A stretch of DNA of 36,551 nucleotides from a bacterium (GCA_021791415.1 JAJYWQ010000079.1:1-36551); one strand, 5' to 3'; shown: positions 1 to 8,727, numbered from the stretch's first letter. Numbers and translations: made by a program. Notes: generated by a model not told the origin, from the letters alone.

Positions 1-1538
1 ACCAGTGAACGCCCGAGAGCGGAGGTGAGGGTGTTGAGGGTGGTGAGCTCCTGGTTGCGCTGGCTCAGCTCGGCGGTCCGCTCCGAGACCCGCCTCTCCA
101 ACTCCTCCCGTGCTGTCTCGATCTGGGTCCGCTGGGCCCCCAGCCGGCGGCGCAGGCCGTCCAGGCTGAGCTCCAGCCCGACGATCTCGTCCACCGGGCC
201 GGGGGAGACCGCGACCGCGGTGTCCAGGTCCCCCTTGGCGAGCCGCTCGGAGGCGGTGCGCAACCGGGCCAGCGGGTCCAGCAGCCGGCGGCTCAGAAGG
301 TTGGTGAAGATGAGCACCAGCCCCCCCAGCAGCAGCAGGATGGGGATGAGGACGGCGATCGCCCCCGCCAGCCCGTGGCTGATCTCCTGGGAGAAGCCGA
401 CCACGCTGGCGTCCAGCCCGGACACCGGTAGCGCCACCCCGTAGCTCCACTGGCTCGCGGGGAGCGGGCTGTAGAACACGTCCACGGGGTCGCCATCGAG
501 GGTGATCTGCCCGGATCCCTGGAGCCCGAGGCGCATCTGCGTCGCGACCGGGAGCCAGGGGTTGCCCCGCTGGGTCAGGCTCACCGGCTGGGTGGGGCGG
601 CGATGGGAGGGCAGCCCAAGCGCCGACGTGCCTCCAGCGCCCACGGAGATCACGTTGCCCTCAGGGCTGAGCAGGAAGCCGTAGCTGCCCTGGGCGCTTC
701 CCGGGGGCCCGGCCAGGAATGTCGAGACCAGGCTGCTCACCGTGATGTTGGCCCCGACCTGGAACTGGGTCCCGGCGGCGGTGGCGCCCTGGGTGGCTAC
801 GGTCACGGTCGGCCCCCCGGCCAGGGGGTTGTTGTACACCGGCGTCCACACCGCGGACTGGGGGGATCGGGCTATCAGCTGGCGCCAGGCCGACGATTGG
901 AGCTGGTCCGCGGCGGCCGCCTCGGCGATCCCCGCCTGGTAGACGCTCGGCGACGGAAGCAGCTGCTCGAAGCGGGAGCGGTCGGCTGAGCTCACCGCCC
1001 GCGCGGGCGTGACCTCCACCATCCCGTACTGGGGAAGGTTGATCCAGGCCTCGGCCACCTCCCGGTGCAGCGCCGGGATCTCCGTCAGAAGTCCGGCCAA
1101 GTCGCTGAGGCCCGCCTCTAGGGCCGCTGATCGTGATCCGCCCGAGCCGAGGACCGCGTAGGTCGAGGCATTGTCCAGCGGCCCCAGGCCCGGCCCTGGA
1201 GAGGAGAGCTCGGCCTGGGCCGCCTTCCCAACCAGGGTCACCTGGCTCTCGATCGCGGCCAGCTCGTCGTCCACACCGGCGGCCTTGCTGTCAACCAGCT
1301 CCTGGAGGTGGGTGCCCTGGGCCGCCACCAGCCGCTGGTTGGCCGACTGGAGGGCACCCGAGTTCAGCTCCTGCAGGGCGGCGATCCCGGCCGCGCTGAC
1401 CACCGCCAGCGGGATCACTGAGACGGCGAGCATGGCGGTGAGGATGCGACCCCGGATCGTGAGGCGCTGCCAGTGCTGGTTGGCCCAGCGCCCCGGCAGG
1501 GCCCACCATCCCCTCCCCCCGCGGCCGCCTGCTCTCAC
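1..1538 (-). CDS. dCache-HAMP transmembrane sensor (C-terminus beyond window)
   Basis: This is a signalling receptor whose output domain lies beyond base 1. The visible 512 residues read as a cytoplasmic stretch, a membrane helix (about 33-55), a long extracytoplasmic region, a second helix (about 391-413), a HAMP domain (about 414-465) and a coiled coil running into a sequence that usually precedes a GAF domain (ELSQRNQELTTLN). The outer region resembles a double Cache domain; SYGFLLSPEGNVIS matches the conserved Cache strand-turn. I chose the GTG start because an in-frame TAG lies just upstream and AGGAG sits 8 bases before it. A possible -10 (TAGGAT, 1577-1572) lies upstream. It probably ends in a histidine kinase, but a cyclase or phosphatase output cannot be excluded. 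The ligand is unknown. It is transcribed away from the glycerate kinase gene. Confidence 0.8.
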   Translation of the reverse strand, partial: MRAGGRGGRGWWALPGRWANQHWQRLTIRGRILTAMLAVSVIPLAVVSAAGIAALQELNSGALQSANQRLVAAQGTHLQELVDSKAAGVDDELAAIESQVTLVGKAAQAELSSPGPGLGPLDNASTYAVLGSGGSRSAALEAGLSDLAGLLTEIPALHREVAEAWINLPQYGMVEVTPARAVSSADRSRFEQLLPSPSVYQAGIAEAAAADQLQSSAWRQLIARSPQSAVWTPVYNNPLAGGPTVTVATQGATAAGTQFQVGANITVSSLVSTFLAGPPGSAQGSYGFLLSPEGNVISVGAGGTSALGLPSHRRPTQPVSLTQRGNPWLPVATQMRLGLQGSGQITLDGDPVDVFYSPLPASQWSYGVALPVSGLDASVVGFSQEISHGLAGAIAVLIPILLLLGGLVLIFTNLLSRRLLDPLARLRTASERLAKGDLDTAVAVSPGPVDEIVGLELSLDGLRRRLGAQRTQIETAREELERRVSERTAELSQRNQELTTLNTLTSALGRSL

Positions 1539-1618
1539 CTCCAGATCTCCTCTGGCTCCAACCGGACTCCCATCCTACGACCGGACCGGCCCTCGCGGCT
1601 CCGGCGGAAGATACAGAG

Positions 1619-2773
1619 GTGCCGGGCGCCTGGGACGGGAGGATCCTGATCGCTCCCACTGCGTTCAAGGGGACCCTCTCCCCGTGGTCCGCGGCGCGCG
1701 CCATGGCTCGGGGAGCGGCTCGCGCCTACCCGACCTCCGACCGCCGCATCCTCCCACTCTCGGACGGCGGTGATGGCTTCCTGGAGGCGCTCCTGCACGG
1801 GCGCCGCGGGGACCTCGTCTGGACCGAGGCCGAGGACGCGCTGGGACGGCGAAGGCCGGTCGCCTGGGGCGCCCTGGACGGCGGCCGCCTGGCGGTGGTG
1901 GAGCTGGCCCGGGCGGTGGGCATCGCCGGGCTCCCGCCCCCCACTCCCAACTCCGCCGCCACCTCGGGAAGTGAGGGACTTGGAACGGTGCTGGCAGCCG
2001 CCCTGGCCTCCTCCCCCCAGAGGCTCTTCGTCGGACTTGGCGGCAGCGCCTCCACGGACGGCGGGGCGGGAATGGCCCGCCGCCTGGGATACCGCCTGCT
2101 CGACCGCCAGGGGCGTGACCTTCCACCCGGAGGGGCCGCCCTGGTGGAGCTGGACCGGATAGTCGCTCCGCCGCACAGGCGGTCGGCGGGGGTGGAGGTC
2201 GTGGGCGCGTGCGACGTCTCCGCCCCGCTTCTCGGCCCCTCGGGCGCCGCCCAGGTGTTCGGCCCTCAGAAGGGAGCCGACGCGACCACGGTGAGGGGGC
2301 TGGAGGCGGGGCTGGAGCGGCTCCGTTGGGTGGTGGCCCGCGACCTTCGGGTCGAGGCTGCCGAGATCCCGGGGTCTGGGGCCGCCGGCGGCGCGGGCTT
2401 CGGGCTTGTGGCGTTCTGCGGGGCCCGGCTGGTCCCCGGGGTAAAGCTGGTGGCGGAGCTCCTGGGGCTGGACTCGGAGCTGGACGGAGCCGGACTGGTG
2501 GTGACCGGAGAAGGGAGGTTGGACCGACAGAGCTTCTCCGGCAAGGTGGTGGGCGCGGTGGTTGGCCGGGCCCGCCGGCGCGGACTCCCGTGCCTTGTGG
2601 TTGCGGGGTCGGCCGACCGGGCGGCGGCCCTCCGCCTCCAGGGGCTGGGCGCGGTCCTCCAACTGTGCGGTGACCCGGGGAGCGCGCCCGGGAGCAGTCT
2701 CGAACGGGCCGTGTACGCGGCCTGTGGCGAGCTGGCGTTGGGAGCAGATGCCCCCCGGCCGGGCCCTCAGTAG
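1619..2773 (+). CDS. garK: Glycerate kinase (GarK/GlxK family)
   Basis: This cytosolic enzyme phosphorylates D-glycerate with ATP, feeding glyoxylate, serine or sugar-acid breakdown into glycolysis. The 384-residue length is normal for the family. Visible family blocks are the N-terminal IAPTAFKGTLSP, the DGGDGF motif near residue 50, the GLGGSASTDGGAG block in the middle, and VVTGEGRLDRQSFSGKV near the C-terminus. The start is GTG, with GGAAG about 8 bases upstream. The gene runs opposite to the sensor gene upstream, and its end overlaps the end of ilvE by 7 bases in convergent orientation, so it is probably its own transcription unit. Whether the product is 2- or 3-phosphoglycerate cannot be told from the sequence. 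Confidence 0.9.
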   Translation: MPGAWDGRILIAPTAFKGTLSPWSAARAMARGAARAYPTSDRRILPLSDGGDGFLEALLHGRRGDLVWTEAEDALGRRRPVAWGALDGGRLAVVELARAVGIAGLPPPTPNSAATSGSEGLGTVLAAALASSPQRLFVGLGGSASTDGGAGMARRLGYRLLDRQGRDLPPGGAALVELDRIVAPPHRRSAGVEVVGACDVSAPLLGPSGAAQVFGPQKGADATTVRGLEAGLERLRWVVARDLRVEAAEIPGSGAAGGAGFGLVAFCGARLVPGVKLVAELLGLDSELDGAGLVVTGEGRLDRQSFSGKVVGAVVGRARRRGLPCLVVAGSADRAAALRLQGLGAVLQLCGDPGSAPGSSLERAVYAACGELALGADAPRPGPQ

Positions 2774-3753
2774 ACCGGGAGGCACCACTCCCGGTACTTC
2801 TCCACCTCGCCGCGGACCACCTTGGCGTACAGCTCACCCAACGCCTGGCTGTAGGGGCCGACCTCCCCGGTGCCGACCCGGCGGTGATCCACTTCCACCA
2901 CCGGAGAGAACTGGGCCCCGGTGCCGCAGAGGAAGACCTCGTCGGCGATGTAGAGCTCGGTGCGGTCCACCGAGCGCTCCAGGAGCGGGAGCCCGAGGTC
3001 CTCGCTCCAGAGCCGCATCAGGGTGTCCCTGGTGATCCCCTCCAGGATGTTGTCGGACACCGGCGGGGTGATCAGGGTTCCCTTGCGGATGATGAAGAGG
3101 TTCTCCGCCGATCCCTCGCTGACGTGGCCGTCCTGCCCCAGGACGATGGCCTCGTCGTACCCGTTCTCCACGGCCTCGGACTTGGCCAGGGCGGCGTTGA
3201 TGTAGGTCCCGGTGATCTTGGCCCGCGCCGGGGCGGAGTTGTCGTCGACCCTCCGCCACGAGGACACCATGCAGCGGACACCCGTGGCCGCCTCGATGTA
3301 TCTGCCGAACGGCTGCGCGTAGATCAGGAGGTCGTGCTCCAGGCCGTGGAGACGCACCCCGATCTCCTCGGAGGACTTGTACACCAGCGGCCGGACGTAT
3401 ACGTCCTGGCGGAACCCGTTGGTCGCGAGGAGCTCGCGGGTCAGGTCGCAGAGACGGGCCGGGTCCAGGGGAAGGCTCATGTTGAGGATGTGCGCGGACT
3501 GGGCCAGGCGCTCGTAGTGTTCCCGGGCCCGGAAGATGAACAGCTGCTCCCGGTCCGCGTTCCAATGGGCGCGAATCCCCTCAAAGCAGGCGGTGCCGTA
3601 GTGGAGGGCGTGGGTCATCGGACCGAGGCGGCACTCCCCGTAGGGCCGCATCCTCCCCTGGAAGTAGACGACCGCCGTCTCCCGGTCGAAGGGCTGGTCC
3701 GCCGGCCGGGCCGGTGCCTCAGTCTTAGCGCTGGCCGTCTCCAGAACCTCCAT
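2767..3753 (-). CDS. ilvE: Branched-chain amino acid aminotransferase
   Basis: This PLP enzyme moves the amino group between glutamate and the keto acids of leucine, isoleucine and valine. It is a fold-type IV transaminase. The PLP lysine is in PARAKITGTYIN (about residue 179), followed by EGSAENLF and the late block DEVFLCGTGAQFSPV. HYGTACFEGIRA near the N-terminus is also typical. The ATG at 3753 is chosen because GGAGG lies about 6 bases upstream. An in-frame TTG at 3792 would add 13 residues but has no ribosome site and lies at the probable promoter. The length of 328 residues suits the family. The gene stands alone, divergent from yvcK. A D-amino-acid transaminase is less likely given the length and motifs. 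Confidence 0.93.
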   Translation of the reverse strand: MEVLETASAKTEAPARPADQPFDRETAVVYFQGRMRPYGECRLGPMTHALHYGTACFEGIRAHWNADREQLFIFRAREHYERLAQSAHILNMSLPLDPARLCDLTRELLATNGFRQDVYVRPLVYKSSEEIGVRLHGLEHDLLIYAQPFGRYIEAATGVRCMVSSWRRVDDNSAPARAKITGTYINAALAKSEAVENGYDEAIVLGQDGHVSEGSAENLFIIRKGTLITPPVSDNILEGITRDTLMRLWSEDLGLPLLERSVDRTELYIADEVFLCGTGAQFSPVVEVDHRRVGTGEVGPYSQALGELYAKVVRGEVEKYREWCLPVY

Positions 3754-3790
3754 GGCTTCCTCCCGCAACGGCGCCACCGGCTGCCGGGCC

Positions 3791-3857
3791 AATATAGCTC
3801 GGCCGGCCGGTCGGCCCGGGAGGGCGGGATCGGCCGGTGGTACGATCCCGCCACATC
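3791..3857. promoter_or_regulatory. Divergent promoter region of ilvE and yvcK
   Basis: TATATT on the minus strand (3796-3791) is a likely -10 for ilvE; it leaves a leader of about 30 bases carrying a good ribosome site. TACGAT on the plus strand (3841-3846) is a likely -10 for yvcK and ends only 11 bases before the yvcK ATG, which has no ribosome site. The two -10 elements are about 45 bases apart. No convincing -35 is seen for either. Confidence 0.5.
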
Positions 3858-5144
3858 ATGCGAACGCCGCGGCTCAATCTGGGCGTGACGCGCTGGCTGG
3901 TGCCCGGCCTGCACGTCAAGCGGTGGCTGGGGGTGACCGTCTTCGCGGTCGTGGCGATCAGCCTGGGGATCAGCTACGCCCTGAGGGAGTTCTACCTCCA
4001 CGCCCGGCTGCCCGCCTTCACCTACGACCTCACGCTGCAGTTCTGGCCCCGGTGGGTCCGAGCGATCCTCTTCATCTCCGTGGGCGTCCTGATCCTGGGA
4101 CTCGGGCTCTACAAACTGACCCAGTCCCTTCTCAGCCCCTTCCCCGGCGGGGACAAGGCGCTGGTGGAGCGGCTGTACGACTTCCGGCGGCTGCGCAAGG
4201 GCCCGAGGATAGTCGCCATCGGGGGCGGCACCGGGCTCTCGACCCTGCTCCGGGGAATCAAGCGCCACAGTGGCAACGTGACCGCCCTGGTGACGGTCGC
4301 CGACGACGGAGGCAGCTCCGGCCGGCTGCGGGCCGAGTACCAGGTGCTTCCCCCGGGAGACTTCCGCCAGTGCCTCACCGCCCTGGCGGACGTCGAGCCC
4401 CTCATGGCCGAGCTCTTCCAGTACCGCTTCGAGGAGGGCTCCCTGCAGGGACACTCCTTCGGCAACCTCTTCATCATGGCCATGACCGCCATCACCGGGG
4501 ACTTCGAGCACGCCCTGCGGGAGTCCGGCCGGGTGCTGGCGGTGCGAGGTCAGATCGTCCCCTCCACCCTGGAGAGCGTCACCCTCTGCGCCCTCTCCGG
4601 GGAGGAGGTGCTGGTGGGGGAGTCCTCCGTGCCCACCGCCAAGGGGCCGATCAACCAGGTCTTCCTGGTGCCCGAGCATCCCCCGCTCAACCCCGAGGCG
4701 GAGCTGGCGCTGCTCAACGCCGAGATGGTGGTGGTGGGACCGGGCAGCCTGTACACCAGCCTGCTGCCCAACCTCCTGGTGGACGGGATGGTGGAGACGC
4801 TGCGCCGGTCGCCGGCGCTCAAGGTGTACGTCTGTAACGTCGCCACCCAGGCCGGGGAGACCGCCAACTTCACCGTCCACGACCACCTGGAGGTCCTGGA
4901 CCAGTACGTGGGGCCGGGGCTCTTCGACTACGTGGTGGCCAACAGCAACCTGGCCCTGCCCCTCTCCCCCGCCGCGGTGGAGGCCGGGATCCGCCGGGTC
5001 GCCTTCGACAGGCGGCGGCTGGCGCAGTACGGGGGCCGGCCCAAGTTCGTGCTCGCCGACCTCGCCAACCCCCGGCTCACCACCCACCACGACCCGGACA
5101 AGCTGGCCCAGGTCCTGATGAAGCGGGTGTGGCAGCGGGCCTGA
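3858..5144 (+). CDS. yvcK: YvcK/CofD-like regulator of cell-wall precursor supply, membrane-anchored
   Basis: YvcK-family proteins bind UDP-sugars and are needed for normal peptidoglycan precursor supply on gluconeogenic carbon. The family core starts at about residue 116 with RIVAIGGGTGLSTLLRG, followed by VTVADDGGSSGRLR, PPGDFRQCL, QGHSFGNLF and VVVGPGSLYTSLLPNLLV. Upstream of it are about 110 extra residues with two hydrophobic helices (about 24-42 and 69-87), so this version should be anchored in the membrane with the core inside the cell. The ATG is chosen over an in-frame GTG at 3837, which precedes the likely -10. A CofD-type phospholactate transferase is unlikely without F420 genes nearby. 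Its end lies 4 bases from the end of ddl, in convergent orientation. Confidence 0.9.
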   Translation: MRTPRLNLGVTRWLVPGLHVKRWLGVTVFAVVAISLGISYALREFYLHARLPAFTYDLTLQFWPRWVRAILFISVGVLILGLGLYKLTQSLLSPFPGGDKALVERLYDFRRLRKGPRIVAIGGGTGLSTLLRGIKRHSGNVTALVTVADDGGSSGRLRAEYQVLPPGDFRQCLTALADVEPLMAELFQYRFEEGSLQGHSFGNLFIMAMTAITGDFEHALRESGRVLAVRGQIVPSTLESVTLCALSGEEVLVGESSVPTAKGPINQVFLVPEHPPLNPEAELALLNAEMVVVGPGSLYTSLLPNLLVDGMVETLRRSPALKVYVCNVATQAGETANFTVHDHLEVLDQYVGPGLFDYVVANSNLALPLSPAAVEAGIRRVAFDRRRLAQYGGRPKFVLADLANPRLTTHHDPDKLAQVLMKRVWQRA

Positions 5145-5148
5145 CGGC

Positions 5149-6261
5149 TCACTTGCCGAGCAGCTGTCCCTCCGCCAGGAGGTTGCCCGGCAGGCTCGGG
5201 TCCCCCCCAGGACCCAGCTCCACCGCCTCGGTGACCAGCTCCTCAAGGAGGGCGGGGAAACCCACGCCGCTGGCCTCCCACAGGTAGAAGGCCAGCGACC
5301 CGGGAATGGTGTTCACCTCGTTGACGTAAAGGTCTCCCCCTTCGGAGAGGAGGAAGTCGACCCGGGCGGTCCCCCCAAGGCTCAGGGAGTCGAAGGCCAG
5401 GACCGCCAGCTCCCGGACCTGGGAGCGCAGCTCGGCGGAGATCGCCGCCGGCAGCTCGCGCCGCGGATCCGCCTTCCCCTCGGCCCCGCCCTTGGGCCCG
5501 CCCACGTACTTGTCCTGGTAGGAGAGGAAGCCCTGCTGCTTGCGGGGACGCTCCACTTCGGAGGCCCGCTCCCCCCGCCGCTTCACGGCGCAGTTGAGGT
5601 CCTCCGCCCCCGGCACCGCCGGCTCGACGATCACCTCGGAGTCGAACTGCAGCGCCAGCTCCACGGCCGGTGCCAGACCGGCCCCCTCCTCCACCAGGCT
5701 CACCCCGATGCTGGACCCGCTGCGGTTGGGCTTGACCACCACCGGGAGGTCCCCGCCGGTGACCCCCCCGGGGGAACTGACCAGCCGCCCCGGCACCACC
5801 GGGATGCCCGCGGCGGCCAGCAGCTGCTTGGACCGGTACTTGTCCATGGCCAGTGCCGCCCCCATGGTCCCCGAGCCGACCTGGGGCAGGCGCATGAGGT
5901 CGGCCAGGGCGGCCAGGGTGCCGTCCTCGCCGTGGCTCCCGTGCACCAGGGGGAACAGCAGGTCCAGGGGCAGCTCCCGGCCCCGGCCCAGTATCCCCGA
6001 CCCGGCCATCCGCAGCCGGCCCGTCCCCAGCGCAACCACCACCTCGGCGCCCTCTTGGGGCAGCGCGCGGCGGAAGGTGGACAGCTCGGCGAACGAGGGG
6101 TCGGTGAGCAGGCGCCCCTCCTTGGTCAGGTAGAGCGGGAGGACCACCGCCCCCAGCTGGCGCAGCACGGGCATGACCTGGCAGGCGGTGATGATGCTGA
6201 TCTCATGCTCGGGAGAGCGGGAACCGAAGATCACGCCCACCCTGAGGCCGGCCAGGCTCAC
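5149..6261 (-). CDS. ddl: D-alanine--D-alanine ligase
   Basis: This ATP-grasp enzyme joins two D-alanines to make the dipeptide that MurF adds to the peptidoglycan stem. Family marks are VGVIFGSRSPEHEIS at the N-terminus, VVKPNRSGSSIGVSLV in the ATP-binding region, SYQDKYVGG in the omega-loop, and ARVDFLL with YVNEVNTIPGS near the C-terminus. The tyrosine and lysine of the omega-loop are kept, so D-Ala-D-Ala rather than D-Ala-D-Lac is expected. The 370 residues include a charged insertion before the omega-loop. The GTG start overlaps the murF stop (GTGA), so the two are translationally coupled. It is the last gene of the hydrolase-murF-ddl operon. Confidence 0.93.
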   Translation of the reverse strand: MSLAGLRVGVIFGSRSPEHEISIITACQVMPVLRQLGAVVLPLYLTKEGRLLTDPSFAELSTFRRALPQEGAEVVVALGTGRLRMAGSGILGRGRELPLDLLFPLVHGSHGEDGTLAALADLMRLPQVGSGTMGAALAMDKYRSKQLLAAAGIPVVPGRLVSSPGGVTGGDLPVVVKPNRSGSSIGVSLVEEGAGLAPAVELALQFDSEVIVEPAVPGAEDLNCAVKRRGERASEVERPRKQQGFLSYQDKYVGGPKGGAEGKADPRRELPAAISAELRSQVRELAVLAFDSLSLGGTARVDFLLSEGGDLYVNEVNTIPGSLAFYLWEASGVGFPALLEELVTEAVELGPGGDPSLPGNLLAEGQLLGK

Positions 6262-7841
6262 GGCCGCTCCCGGTACTGGTCGGGGAGGTCGTTCTCGAAC
6301 AGCACCACACTTCCCTCACCGGCCACCTTGGGGAGCACCGCCTGGGCCTCCTCCAGGTCGGCCACCACGCTGACCTGGGCGGCGGGGAAGCCCGCCCCCG
6401 CGAGCCCGCGATGGACCGGCTCGGTGTGGCGGGGGCCGACCAGGATCACGTGGGTGCACACGGCCGCCGCCTGCCGGCCGAGCTCGGTCATGCTCTCCTC
6501 CTCCTCCTCCCCGAGTTCGATGTATCCCGGGGTGACCAGCACACGGCGACGACCCGGCAGCTGGCCCAGAAGTTGCAGCGCCTCTCGGGCACCCTCGGGG
6601 TTGGAATTGTAGGCGTCATCGATGATGGTGACCCCGCCCCGGCGGGTCACCTCGAGCCGGTGGGGAGCGCCTCGCAGCCCCCGGGCCCGCTCGGCCAGCT
6701 CCGGGAGCGGACGCCCCAGCTCCGCGGCCACCGCCAGGGCGCAGAGCAGGTCCTGGAGCAGGTGGCGCCCGAACAGCCTCACCTCCAGCTCCAGCTCCTC
6801 CCCCTCGCGTCCCCGGAGACGGCAGGAGGTGGCCTCCCCGACGACCTCCGCCCCTTCCAGCCACCACCGGTCGCCGGGGCGGCCCACCTCCACCAGCCGG
6901 GCCGAGAGCGGAGCCAGAAGCCTTGCGCGCTCCCGTATCTCCGAGGGGACCACGGCGAAGCCGTCCGGGGGCAGGGCGGCGAGGAGCTCGGACTTCGCCT
7001 GGGCCACCCGCTCCACGGTGCCGAAGCGCTCCAGGTGCATCGGCCCGACCGCCGTCACCACCCCCACGCGGGGATGGCTGAAGGAGCAGATCTCAGCGAT
7101 CTCCCCGGGGCGGTATGCCCCCATCTCGAGCACGGCGACCTGGTGCTGGGGGCGCAGCCCCTCGTTGATGGCCCGGCAGACGCCGAGGGTGGTGTTGTAG
7201 CTGGCGGGGGTGGCGAAGCAGCTTCCCTCTGGCACGTCCAGGAGCTGGGCCAGAAGCACCTTGGTGGTGGTCTTCCCATAGCTTCCGGTGATGCCCACGA
7301 CCAATGGATGGGTCTCGCCGAGCCGACGCTCGGCCTGCCGCATGAAGGCCCGCCGCCTCCCCCTCTCGTACGGGCTCCACCCGAGGGCGGCCAGGCTGAG
7401 CGCCAGCACCGTGAGCGGGTCGGCCAGGCCGGGCAGCAGGGCGCCCTCCGGTCCGCTCCAAAAGCCCAGGACGAGGAGGACAAGGCTCGCGCCGGCGGCG
7501 GCGGCGAACAGCCGACGGGCGCGCTGGGTCCAGGTCAGGCGAGAGCGGGCCGCAAAGCCCGGCCTGAGGCCAAGGGGCAGCAGCGCCGAAGCGAGGAGCG
7601 GGAGCGGGCGCAGGTCGGAGGGCAGCCGGGCCGCCAGGAGGAGCAGCAGCACCGCCGCCAGCGGCAGCGCGGCCGTCTGCCAGCGCCGCGCCGCGATCCG
7701 GCGCCGGAGGCTCGCCAGAAGGCGGGGCGGCAGGTACTCGTCAAGCTGGAAGACGTAGGTCCAGCCCAGGAGCCGGGGGAGGAGGGCGAGGGACCCCACG
7801 GCCCCCAGGGCCGCCGCCTGCCAGAGGGGGAGGGGCCCCAC
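6258..7841 (-). CDS. murF: MurF-type ligase with membrane-embedded N-terminus
   Basis: The C-terminal two thirds is a Mur ligase that should add D-Ala-D-Ala to UDP-MurNAc-tripeptide. It has the P-loop GITGSYGKTTTK (about 183-194), EMGAYRPGEI, the MurF-type DDAYNSNPEGAREAL and VTPGYIELG. The usual N-terminal UDP-binding domain is absent. Instead there are about 160 residues with around five hydrophobic segments (near 5-24, 57-72, 79-93, 110-128, 138-155) and the loop VFQLDEYLP. The enzyme is therefore predicted to sit in the membrane. The GTG start follows the hydrolase stop with one base between them (TGA-G-GTG), and the stop overlaps ddl. Similar membrane Mur ligases occur in other Gram-positive-type bacteria. 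Action on a lipid-linked rather than a nucleotide substrate is an open possibility. Confidence 0.88.
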   Translation of the reverse strand: MGPLPLWQAAALGAVGSLALLPRLLGWTYVFQLDEYLPPRLLASLRRRIAARRWQTAALPLAAVLLLLLAARLPSDLRPLPLLASALLPLGLRPGFAARSRLTWTQRARRLFAAAAGASLVLLVLGFWSGPEGALLPGLADPLTVLALSLAALGWSPYERGRRRAFMRQAERRLGETHPLVVGITGSYGKTTTKVLLAQLLDVPEGSCFATPASYNTTLGVCRAINEGLRPQHQVAVLEMGAYRPGEIAEICSFSHPRVGVVTAVGPMHLERFGTVERVAQAKSELLAALPPDGFAVVPSEIRERARLLAPLSARLVEVGRPGDRWWLEGAEVVGEATSCRLRGREGEELELEVRLFGRHLLQDLLCALAVAAELGRPLPELAERARGLRGAPHRLEVTRRGGVTIIDDAYNSNPEGAREALQLLGQLPGRRRVLVTPGYIELGEEEEESMTELGRQAAAVCTHVILVGPRHTEPVHRGLAGAGFPAAQVSVVADLEEAQAVLPKVAGEGSVVLFENDLPDQYRERP

Positions 7842-7842
7842 C

Positions 7843-8640
7843 TCAGAGCTCCGCGTCCATCAGGGCGTCGGTGACCGCGGCGAAGCGCGCCGCTTGGTCC
7901 AGGAAGGGGAAGTGGCCACTTCCCTGGAAAACCACCAGCTCGGACCCCCGGACCAGCCGGTGAAGGCGCTCCGCGTGCGGGCGGAGCGGCAGCTCCGGGT
8001 CGTCGGAGCCCCAGACGATCAGGGTGGGCAGGGTCAGCCGGCTCGCCAAAGGGCTCAGGTCCTCACGCACCGCCGCCACCAGGGTCGGCCGCAGCTCGGG
8101 CGAGGCGGCCCGGTAGTCCGAGGACCCCATCCGGGAGGCCAGCCAGGTGCGGAAGCCGCTCCTCGCCCCGGGCGGGAGCACCCCCGCCGCCCCGGTCAGC
8201 AACTTGTAGGCCCTGACCCCAAGGCTCGGGGGGGCGGCGGCCCCCGGCCGGATCCCCGAGGGGGCACAGAGCAGGAGCCTGTCCGGCGGGAGGTCCCCGG
8301 TGGAGAGGCGGATGGCGACGGCTCCGCCGTATGAGTGGCCCAAAAGGCTGTACCCCTCGACGTGGAGGCCGGCGAGCCAGGCGAGGACGAGGTCGGCGTA
8401 GGCCGCGGTTGTCCAGCCGCCCTCACCAACCGGCGACTCGCCGAAGCCCGGAAGGTCGGGGGCCAAAAGCCTCCGAGGCGTCGCCATCCCCTCCAGTAGG
8501 GGCGTGAAGGTGGCCGCGCTGGCGCCCCAGCCATGCAGCAGGAGCACCGGCGGCTCGGCTCCCGGGCGCTCCAGGAAGGAGACGGGCTGGTCCCCCACGG
8601 ACCCCCGGGCCCGGGTGAGGGAGGGCCGGACGGGCGGCAT
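7843..8640 (-). CDS. Alpha/beta-fold hydrolase
   Basis: A 265-residue alpha/beta hydrolase of unknown substrate. It shows the oxyanion region LLLHGWG, the nucleophile elbow GHSYGG (Ser about 103), a likely acid in VWGSDDPELP and the catalytic histidine in GSGHFPFLD, so the triad is complete. No signal peptide is present, so it acts in the cytosol. It leads the operon with murF and ddl; an esterase or amidase role tied to the cell wall is possible but is an inference from position only. The ATG has no ribosome site. TAGACT lies 8 bases upstream, so the mRNA may be leaderless. Confidence 0.85.
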   Translation of the reverse strand: MPPVRPSLTRARGSVGDQPVSFLERPGAEPPVLLLHGWGASAATFTPLLEGMATPRRLLAPDLPGFGESPVGEGGWTTAAYADLVLAWLAGLHVEGYSLLGHSYGGAVAIRLSTGDLPPDRLLLCAPSGIRPGAAAPPSLGVRAYKLLTGAAGVLPPGARSGFRTWLASRMGSSDYRAASPELRPTLVAAVREDLSPLASRLTLPTLIVWGSDDPELPLRPHAERLHRLVRGSELVVFQGSGHFPFLDQAARFAAVTDALMDAEL

Positions 8641-8727
8641 CTGCCCCGAGTCTAAGGGTTGTCTCAGCCACCCAGCTGCGGCCCGTGCTCAGATGAGATC
8701 GTGGAGCCGCCTATAATCCCGCCAGCC
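8641..8727. promoter_or_regulatory. Divergent promoters for cell-wall operon and two-component system
   Basis: On the plus strand a perfect TATAAT (8712-8717) ends 10 bases before the response regulator ATG. On the minus strand TAGACT (8654-8649) ends 8 bases before the hydrolase ATG. Neither start has a Shine-Dalgarno sequence, so both transcripts are probably leaderless. Only 87 bases separate the genes, so a regulator bound here could affect both. No clear repeat marking such a site is visible. Confidence 0.6.

Noticed and set aside
1535-2788. 417-residue frame opposite glycerate kinase
   Set aside because: Antisense shadow; the plus-strand glycerate kinase has all family motifs.
3754-3792. 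TTG start for ilvE at 3792
   Set aside because: No ribosome site there and it touches the likely -10; ATG 3753 has a strong GGAGG.
3615-5246. 543-residue open frame on the minus strand across yvcK
   Set aside because: It is the antisense shadow of a clear yvcK gene; GC-rich third positions keep the opposite frame open. No family motif is seen.
6411-7874. 487-residue open frame opposite murF
   Set aside because: Shadow of murF; no recognisable domain.
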